The position numbers were made by a program, and so were the translations under genes. Under the pieces are notes generated by a model. It did not search any database. It was not told the origin of the DNA and saw only the letters and a list, made by a program, of their open reading frames with translations. Shown here piece by piece: positions 1 through 5,499 of a stretch of 5,499 bases of DNA. The DNA comes from Bryobacteraceae bacterium (lineage in GTDB: Bacteria; Acidobacteriota; Terriglobia; Bryobacterales; Bryobacteraceae): assembly GCA_025350445.1 (NCBI GenBank), contig JANXXV010000222.1:1-5499 (forward strand), given 5' to 3'. Position 1 is the stretch's first letter; the number at the start of each line of letters is the position of its first letter.

Positions 1-1619
1 CGTTCGGCTTTCGATTCCGTAAATTCATAATCCGGATCGGTCCACACATCGAACATACGGCGCGGCGGCAGCGTCATCAGGAAGCCGCCGTATTCAGCGC
101 GCCCTATGCCGGGCCCCACCAGGTGGTCGAACGGAAACGTAGCGTAGAAGGCCATATCCGATTCGTTCTGATGCTCGCCAAGCCAAGTGGTGAGATATTG
201 ATACTTATCGTCGCGGTCTTCATCGAAGATCACAATCACGGAACCCACTTCTCCCGACAGCCGCTCCTGATGCCGCACGTAGATCTTCTTCTCATGCCAG
301 TTGCGAATAGTCTCGCGGAGATCGATGCCATCGAGCAGCGACGTGGTGAACGGCTCGGTGCGTTCCCGTTCCTCTGAGATGAAGCTCTTCGCTTTCGTCT
401 TTAGAAACTTGCCGTAGTTCTCGATGACGATGTCTTCGGGCGGGTAGGAGCAAATAGAGTTTCCATTCAATTGTTCGGCCCATTCGCCCGGATAGTTTTC
501 CTTTTTCCGGCGCTTCAATGCGCTGGGCCGGACGCGCTGCTTAAAGCGCGGCAGCCGGCGGCGCAGACGGAGGCGCTTAGAATTCACCCAGACTTCGTCA
601 CCGGAGATGCGCACTGTTTCCAGGTCACTCTCCACTTGTTGCGCGGGGTAGCGATTCGCCGCTTCCCAAACCTCCCATCCGTAGTTATCGTCCACGATGG
701 ATCGCGCGGCCACCGCCAGGTCGAACAGATTCGCCACCAGATCGTTGTTGATCCGCGCCAGGTTTCTTGTATAGCGCGCCATCAATTGGCGATGCCAGTG
801 CGCTAATTTGTCCCCGGTGCTCTGTTCATAGTTCTTCTCCGCCGCGCGCAGCACATCGTATTGCACCCGCGGCCGGTCGACGAGCGCCGCCTTCCCAAAG
901 CTCTCGCGAAACTGTTCGTACCGGCTTTGCAGAAACGGGTATTCGATGGTGATCTCCGCCAGACAATCGGGATGTGGATTCACCAACTCCACCTGCACGC
1001 GCTTCTGCCTGCGCGCCGGTTCATCCTGCGGAATCTGCATCGCGTCCATCACCGGGTCCAGCAGATTCAGAGACGTGACGACGAACGTATTCACCGAAGG
1101 GTCCGCCCCCTGCAGTTTCCAGGCAACGCCCGCCGCGTATTCCACTACATCCGGACTTTGCTCGGCCGGAGGATTCAGCCGGTAGATCTCCACATACTTT
1201 TCATAACCGATGAAGTGTATTGAGTACGGGTCTGGAGCATTGTCTTGCAGGTGCGGCTTGGCGCCCAGGTCCGGTTCGATAAACAGCACCCCGGCGCCGA
1301 TCTCGCGAGCCGTGCGCAGTGCTTCGACGAACGGATCGCACGGTTCCACCGGCACATAGATAGCATCTTCTTCGTCGTCCGCCGGCCCACCGGCCGCGGT
1401 GTTGTCGGGGTAAAGAATCACCGTGAATTGCGGCAGCCGCTCCACCGCGCTGAGGTAGGCTTCTTCCAGTGAAGCGGGCAGCTCCACAGCCACTATCCGC
1501 GGTCGAGCCTCCAGCAGGGCGCGCCGTAACTCAATGGCGAACTCCATTCGCCCCGGCAGCACCGGGAAATAGCGGAACGCGCCGCGCGTCAGACTTGCCG
1601 GGTCAAACCCGCCGGGCAT
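1..1619 (-). CDS. Large protein of unknown function with a TraB/PrgY-like N-terminal region, partner of a MoxR ATPase (3' end beyond window)
   Basis: The frame is open from an ATG at 1619-1617 to the left edge, giving 539 residues without a stop; the C-terminus is missing. A GAGG Shine-Dalgarno at 1632-1629 lies 9 nt upstream, inside the ATPase gene, and the two genes overlap by 17 nt, so co-translation is likely. I do not recognise the whole protein. Residues ~15-48 form a strand-helix-strand ending in IVAVELP (Glu46), and residues ~100-118 read TAREIGAGVLFIEPDL. Both resemble the TraB/PrgY pattern (pdvVavELD, then elGa.vvliDrDi), but the usual GTxH motif is not present near residue 20, so the domain may be divergent or inactive. 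Residues ~348-373 are strongly basic (Arg/Lys). A distinctive block at ~455-530 contains VIVIFDEDRDDKY, WLGEHQNESDMAFYA and EYGGF. There is no signal peptide or membrane segment, so it is probably cytoplasmic. The coding region is secure; the TraB relation is inferred. Confidence 0.85.
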   Translation of the reverse strand, partial: MPGGFDPASLTRGAFRYFPVLPGRMEFAIELRRALLEARPRIVAVELPASLEEAYLSAVERLPQFTVILYPDNTAAGGPADDEEDAIYVPVEPCDPFVEALRTAREIGAGVLFIEPDLGAKPHLQDNAPDPYSIHFIGYEKYVEIYRLNPPAEQSPDVVEYAAGVAWKLQGADPSVNTFVVTSLNLLDPVMDAMQIPQDEPARRQKRVQVELVNPHPDCLAEITIEYPFLQSRYEQFRESFGKAALVDRPRVQYDVLRAAEKNYEQSTGDKLAHWHRQLMARYTRNLARINNDLVANLFDLAVAARSIVDDNYGWEVWEAANRYPAQQVESDLETVRISGDEVWVNSKRLRLRRRLPRFKQRVRPSALKRRKKENYPGEWAEQLNGNSICSYPPEDIVIENYGKFLKTKAKSFISEERERTEPFTTSLLDGIDLRETIRNWHEKKIYVRHQERLSGEVGSVIVIFDEDRDDKYQYLTTWLGEHQNESDMAFYATFPFDHLVGPGIGRAEYGGFLMTLPPRRMFDVWTDPDYEFTESKAE

Positions 1620-2424
1620 AGCGTGCCGCCTCGTCGCCAAGCGTCTGCTGGATGGCGATGTTAAGCGCTTCCTTCTGTCCCGCGTGTCCGCCGGCTTGCA
1701 GCTTCATGGTGAATCGGGCCACGTTGATTCCATCGCGAACCGTGTAACGTTCGTCGGCGGAGTGCGCCTGCTGCAGGAAGTCGGTGACGTATTGCAAGAC
1801 TTCTTCATCGCCGAAAGGCAGGTTCGTTTTGAGGATCAAATACTCTTCCTCGCGTTCCGGAAAATCGATCATGATCTGCGGTTGCAGGCGGGAATGGATG
1901 TATTCAGGGAGGTCGAAAGTGGACGCGTCGTCGTTCATCGTGGCTACCATGCGGAACTCCGGATGAGCTTGGATCTTGATACCCGCGACGATGGACTCCA
2001 CGTATCGGCGTGTATCGAGAAGCGGCGCCAGACTGGCCCAGCTCTTCTCGCTCATGCGATTTCCTTCATCCAGAATCGCAACGCCGCCGCGAATCATCGC
2101 CGTCACCAGAGGCGACGCCACGTAGCGCAGCTTGCCTTCGCCTTCCAACACCGGCGTGATCAACAGGTCTTCTGGTCTGGTGTCCACCGTGGCTTGCAGT
2201 ATGTAGACTTCGTGGCCGATCCGCTTGCCCGCGGCATACGCCATGGTGGTCTTTCCCACCCCGGGCTTCCCCAGCAATCGGGGATTCATCGGAACATCCA
2301 GGGGATCGACAATCAGCCACGCGGCCAGCAACTGGCGCATGACTTCTTCCTGACCCACCCACCGGATAGGCAATTCATCGGGATGCGCGAGATGGAGTTG
2401 TACGCCATCGATTTCAACTATCAT
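1603..2424 (-). CDS. MoxR-family AAA+ ATPase
   Basis: This 273-residue protein is the usual length of a single-domain MoxR/CbbQ-type AAA+ ATPase. Such ATPases form hexameric rings that use ATP hydrolysis to remodel or activate partner proteins, commonly with a VWA-domain adaptor. Visible motifs are Walker A GKPGVGKT at 52-59 (Lys58), Walker B VAILDE at 115-120 (Asp119, Glu120), sensor 1 Asn164 in ATMND, a probable arginine finger Arg179 in HSRL, and a probable sensor 2 Arg230 in YTVRDG. The catalytic set looks complete, so it should be active. The ATG at 2424 is chosen because an in-frame TAG lies about 18 nt upstream; the Shine-Dalgarno is poor (only AATGGA directly before the start). It is the first gene of a leftward operon and overlaps the next gene by 17 nt, which suggests that the downstream protein is its dedicated partner. 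Nothing in this window shows the substrate. It is not obviously NorQ, CbbQ or GvpN, because their partner genes are absent here. Confidence 0.93.
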   Translation of the reverse strand: MIVEIDGVQLHLAHPDELPIRWVGQEEVMRQLLAAWLIVDPLDVPMNPRLLGKPGVGKTTMAYAAGKRIGHEVYILQATVDTRPEDLLITPVLEGEGKLRYVASPLVTAMIRGGVAILDEGNRMSEKSWASLAPLLDTRRYVESIVAGIKIQAHPEFRMVATMNDDASTFDLPEYIHSRLQPQIMIDFPEREEEYLILKTNLPFGDEEVLQYVTDFLQQAHSADERYTVRDGINVARFTMKLQAGGHAGQKEALNIAIQQTLGDEAARYARRV

Positions 2425-2502
2425 TCCATTCAGTATGGACTACCGATGGGTCCATGAACTTACCGGGAGATGAGGTGGGGCAGACGCCCGCGTCCGCCAT
2501 AG

Positions 2503-2530
2503 ACGCTAAATCATGCCGATTTCACATCAA
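2503..2530 (-). promoter_or_regulatory. Candidate sigma70-type promoter for the MoxR operon
   Basis: On the minus strand, TTGATG (2530-2525) resembles a -35 element. It is followed after 16 bp by TAGCGT (2508-2503), a mediocre -10 element. Transcription would start near 2496 and leave a leader of about 70 nt before the ATPase start codon. The match is weak and rests only on consensus similarity. Confidence 0.25.
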
Positions 2531-2533
2531 CGG

Positions 2534-2562
2534 ATGCATCCCTCGAAGTGCGCATGCATCCC
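2534..2562. repeat. Two identical 9-bp direct repeats (ATGCATCCC), 20 bp apart
   Basis: ATGCATCCC occurs at 2534-2542 and again at 2554-2562, a start-to-start distance of 20 bp, close to two turns of the helix. Both copies contain the palindrome ATGCAT, and the first sits in a perfect 10-bp palindrome GGATGCATCC (2532-2541). The array is immediately upstream of the candidate -35 of the ATPase operon. Identical same-face sites in a divergent promoter region fit a pair of transcription factor sites, but chance occurrence is not excluded. Confidence 0.4.
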
Positions 2563-2620
2563 ACAACGCCGTTTTGGAGTCTGTCGGATTTAGTCGCAAG
2601 AAGGGCGGTTCTCGCCGACA

Positions 2621-2640
2621 ACAATAATCAGTCGCATTGT
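2621..2640. repeat. Spaced inverted repeat upstream of the tyrosinase gene
   Basis: ACAAT (2621-2625) and ATTGT (2636-2640) form a perfect 5-bp inverted repeat with a 10-bp spacer, so the half-sites are 15 bp apart. It lies 60-80 bp upstream of the tyrosinase start codon. The geometry suits a dimeric regulator, but the arms are short enough to occur by chance. Confidence 0.25.
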
Positions 2641-2672
2641 CTGGAAGATTGGATGTAATCAGTTCCCTTAGC

Positions 2673-2681
2673 TGGTACGAT
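2673..2681 (+). promoter_or_regulatory. Candidate extended -10 promoter for the tyrosinase gene
   Basis: TGGTACGAT matches an extended -10 element (TGn followed by TAnnAT, with TACGAT at 2676-2681). There is no good -35 at 16-18 bp; a TTGGAT at 2649-2654 is 21 bp away, which is too far. Transcription would begin near 2688 and leave only about 12 nt before the start codon, just enough for the ribosome binding site. Confidence 0.3.
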
Positions 2682-2688
2682 AGGCTCC

Positions 2689-2693
2689 GAGGT
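2689..2693 (+). promoter_or_regulatory. Ribosome binding site of the tyrosinase gene
   Basis: GAGGT ends 7 nt before the ATG at 2701, which is good Shine-Dalgarno spacing. It fixes the start, which also matches the family N-terminus (a conserved R-K-N near the first residues). Confidence 0.7.
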
Positions 2694-2700
2694 AACGGTC

Positions 2701-3561
2701 ATGAACACCCGAAAGAACTACGCCGACATGTTAGATCCAGAGAAGGCAGCCTTTGTGTCCGCAGTGCTGGCGTTGAAAAACAAAGTGGATAGCGTTTTGA
2801 AACCTGGCAAGATGAAGCGCTACGACGACTTTGTCCAGATTCACAAAAACGCGATGATGGGGCCGGACATGTTCATGCCGATGCCCCACGGCGGCCCGCT
2901 GTTTTTTCCATGGCACCGTGTGGTGGTGCGGCAGTTTGAGCTCGCGCTACAGTCGGCGGCTGGCGATACCAATATTGCCGTCCCCTACTGGGACTGGGAG
3001 CTCTCCGGAAAGAATAATCCGTTTACCGATGACTTTATGGGCGGAGACGGAGATGGTGCGCAGGGTCATCGCGTCGTGTCGGGCCCCTTTGCCTATGTGA
3101 ACAAGAAGTTCAAGATTCGTGTCTGGGACGGAACTTCGGGAAATGCCGGGCTGTTGAGAGAATTCGGAACAGACCCGACCGCGTATCTTCCGACGCCGAC
3201 ACAAGTGGCATCGGCACTCACGAAAACACCTTATTCGCCCGGGCCCAACAGTTGGGAAAGGACTTGCGAAGGTGGATTGCACAACCCTGTGCACCGCTGG
3301 ATCGGAGGCAACATGGGAGATGCCACTTCTCCGAACGACCCGGTTTTCTTCTTACACCACTGTTACATCGACCTGCTGTGGGAAAACTGGAGGAAGCAAC
3401 ATCCCACAAGCGAGCCCTACCTGCCGGTCTCCGGCTCGCCAAGCTATGATTTGGCATCAGTGCTGGTCTTCAGCAAGGCGGGCACGCCGGCGCCGTGGGC
3501 GGGCTCGTGGAAAGTGCAGGATACGCTGGACACGACCAGCCTCGGGTATGTCTACGCCTAA
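2701..3561 (+). CDS. Tyrosinase (binuclear type 3 copper polyphenol oxidase)
   Basis: This 286-residue protein is expected to hydroxylate monophenols and/or oxidise o-diphenols to o-quinones with O2 at a binuclear copper centre. The CuA ligands are His48, His63 and His72, and the segment from His63 to Glu80 (with FFPWHR) fits the CuA signature. The CuB ligands are His194, His198 and His220, with DPVFFLHH at 213-220 and Asp224 completing the CuB signature. The CuB spacing (4, then 22 residues) is the same as in Streptomyces tyrosinase. Asn195 directly follows the first CuB histidine; with a nearby Glu (Glu190 or Glu186) it could form the Asn/Glu pair linked to monophenolase activity. The chain ends in LGYVYA, the Y-x-Y motif that closes the core domain, so there is no C-terminal lid. 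There is no Sec or Tat signal, so it is probably cytoplasmic unless moved by a partner. No caddie (MelC1-like) gene is adjacent. The gene is monocistronic, and its natural substrate cannot be inferred. Confidence 0.95.
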   Translation: MNTRKNYADMLDPEKAAFVSAVLALKNKVDSVLKPGKMKRYDDFVQIHKNAMMGPDMFMPMPHGGPLFFPWHRVVVRQFELALQSAAGDTNIAVPYWDWELSGKNNPFTDDFMGGDGDGAQGHRVVSGPFAYVNKKFKIRVWDGTSGNAGLLREFGTDPTAYLPTPTQVASALTKTPYSPGPNSWERTCEGGLHNPVHRWIGGNMGDATSPNDPVFFLHHCYIDLLWENWRKQHPTSEPYLPVSGSPSYDLASVLVFSKAGTPAPWAGSWKVQDTLDTTSLGYVYA

Positions 3562-3562
3562 C

Positions 3563-3597
3563 CCGATAGACGACGGCCTCGGCCCTCCGAATATCGG
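3563..3597 (+). terminator. Possible hairpin just after the tyrosinase stop codon
   Basis: CCGATA (3563-3568) and TATCGG (3592-3597) form a perfect 6-bp inverted repeat beginning 1 nt after the stop codon. The 23-nt interior contains GGCC-TC-GGCC. There is no T tract downstream, so it is not a canonical intrinsic terminator. It may be a 3' stabilising structure or chance. Confidence 0.25.
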
Positions 3598-3756
3598 CAC
3601 GCCTGCAAAACCATTACTCCGCCCTAGGCCTAACCATGCGCTGTAGCGTTCTTGGAGCCTAATCGACGTGAGCCATAAGTCTCGTTCGAGGAAGCAGCCG
3701 GCGGGCAACCGAGCCTAGGCGCGAGACTGAATCTTGCAAACTCTACCCGCAACGGC

Positions 3757-3775
3757 GCGCGACCCCTGGCCGCGC
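3757..3775 (-). terminator. GC-rich hairpin downstream of fumC
   Basis: Read on the minus strand, this 19-nt stretch folds into an 8-bp stem with one G-T wobble and a 3-nt AGG loop. It starts 16 nt past the fumC stop codon. The wobble makes the stem better on the fumC strand than on the plus strand, where it becomes an A-C mismatch. No T run follows on the minus strand. Its place between convergent genes supports a role at the fumC 3' end, probably Rho-assisted if it is a terminator. The rest of the 230-bp gap (3562-3791) shows no gene. Confidence 0.35.
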
Positions 3776-3791
3776 TCTTACCCACCGCACT

Positions 3792-5150
<1,359 letters not shown>

Positions 5151-5154
5151 ATGG

Positions 5155-5162
5155 TCACCTCA
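5155..5162 (-). promoter_or_regulatory. fumC ribosome binding site overlapping the upstream stop codon
   Basis: TGAGGTGA on the minus strand contains the peptidase stop codon TGA (5162-5160) and a strong GAGG Shine-Dalgarno (5161-5158), 7 nt before the fumC ATG. Ribosomes ending the peptidase would sit on the fumC initiation site, which suggests translational coupling and a shared transcript. Confidence 0.7.
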
Positions 5163-5499
5163 ACCCAGCAATTCAAGATACCGCGCCACGGCATCGATAC
5201 CCCGATAGAAATTGGGCAGAAACAACTTCTCATTCGGCGAGTGCAGATTGTCGTCCGGCAGGCCGAAGCCCATCATCACGCTGGGAACTCCCAGGTGCCG
5301 GTCAAACAGGCCAACGATTGGAATCGATCCGCCGGAGCGGGTGTAAACCGTTTCATTGCCAAACACCTCCGTCATCGCCGTGGCCGCCATGCGGATGAAT
5401 CGGTTATCGGTCGAGACCAGTGACGGCGCGGCCGAATGAAGCATTCTGAACTCAGCGGTCACCCCTCGGGGACAGACGTTCTGCAACGCGGCTTCGAGC
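5160..5499 (-). CDS. M20-family metallopeptidase, C-terminal part (5' end beyond window)
   Basis: The last 112 residues of a longer gene are visible, and the frame stays open through the right edge. A TTG at 5486 could be mistaken for a start, but the frame continues upstream as L-E-A-A and the family needs some 300 more residues, so the gene is cut by the window. The segment RSGGSIPIVGLF is the conserved C-terminal GGSIP motif of M20 peptidases (the ArgE/DapE/CPG2/carnosinase-like group). HSPNE, with its His about 27 residues from the C-terminus, is the conserved metal-binding histidine region followed by the closing helix. These are zinc or cobalt enzymes that cleave dipeptides or N-acyl amino acids. 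The visible end is too short to assign the substrate. The gene sits 9 bp upstream of fumC, so the two probably share an operon. Confidence 0.88.
   Translation of the reverse strand, partial: LEAALQNVCPRGVTAEFRMLHSAAPSLVSTDNRFIRMAATAMTEVFGNETVYTRSGGSIPIVGLFDRHLGVPSVMMGFGLPDDNLHSPNEKLFLPNFYRGIDAVARYLELLG

Larger units (their letters stand above)
2425..2700. other. Divergent intergenic region between the ATPase operon and the tyrosinase gene
   Basis: This 276-bp gap separates two divergently transcribed units and contains no convincing gene in any frame. It must hold the promoters of both. It contains weak promoter candidates in each direction, a pair of identical 9-bp direct repeats 20 bp apart, a spaced inverted repeat, and a short GC-rich dyad at 2483-2494 (GACGC-CC-GCGTC). 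These are listed separately where worth noting. A regulator binding here could control both units, but no regulator gene is visible in the window. Confidence 0.7.

Noticed and set aside
861..1223. Several plus-strand open frames across 123-1472 that could suggest genes on that strand
   Set aside because: The minus strand is open for 539 codons with protein-like composition and a good start, whereas the plus-strand frames are short, overlap each other and are Arg/His-rich.
2414..2455. 13-codon minus-strand frame (ATG at 2455) ending over the ATPase start, as a possible leader peptide
   Set aside because: It has no Shine-Dalgarno and no attenuator-like codon run or hairpins; frames this short arise by chance.
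1684..2457. 257-codon open frame on the plus strand opposite the MoxR ATPase
   Set aside because: It is the shadow of a gene with intact Walker A, Walker B and sensor motifs; its product is Arg/His/Gln-rich and shows no domain.
2425..2700. Possible riboswitch or small RNA in the divergent intergenic region
   Set aside because: I see no recognisable riboswitch core or strong extended stem; only short dyads are present.
2947..3294. Minus-strand frame opposite the tyrosinase
   Set aside because: It is a shadow of a gene that carries both copper-site signatures and a well-placed ribosome binding site.
5160..5486. Reading the M20 fragment as a complete small gene starting at TTG 5486
   Set aside because: The frame continues upstream to the window edge and the content is only the C-terminal end of a much longer family.

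Overview
The window is a moderately GC-rich bacterial chromosome segment with tightly packed genes. It has two leftward gene groups (1-2424 and 3792-5499) on either side of one rightward gene (2701-3561). There is no RNA gene, insertion sequence, CRISPR array or phage gene. The class II fumarase closely resembles the actinobacterial/acidobacterial type. The mix of an M20 peptidase, a stand-alone tyrosinase and a MoxR operon would suit a soil bacterium such as an Acidobacteriota member. That placement is a guess from gene style, not a demonstrated assignment.

Left block (1-2424, minus strand): a MoxR-type AAA+ ATPase with all its nucleotide-binding motifs is followed, with a 17-nt overlap, by a large protein of no family I can name. 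That protein reads open for 539 codons to the window edge. Its first ~120 residues look like a degenerate TraB/PrgY-type domain. The overlap implies co-translation and joint function. MoxR ATPases usually act with a VWA-domain protein, which could lie beyond position 1. This pair is the least explained part of the window.

Middle (2425-3561): a 276-bp divergent intergenic region carries weak promoter candidates in both directions and two operator-like repeat arrangements. It leads into a complete core-domain tyrosinase with all six copper-binding histidines, no signal peptide, no C-terminal lid and no neighbouring caddie gene.

Right block (3562-5499): a 230-bp convergent intergenic region contains two hairpin candidates and separates the tyrosinase from a leftward pair. 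The pair is the 3' end of an M20-family metallopeptidase gene and, 9 bp downstream, a full class II fumarase (fumC). The fumC ribosome binding site overlaps the peptidase stop codon. The fumarase serves the TCA cycle; why it is coupled to a peptidase is not evident.
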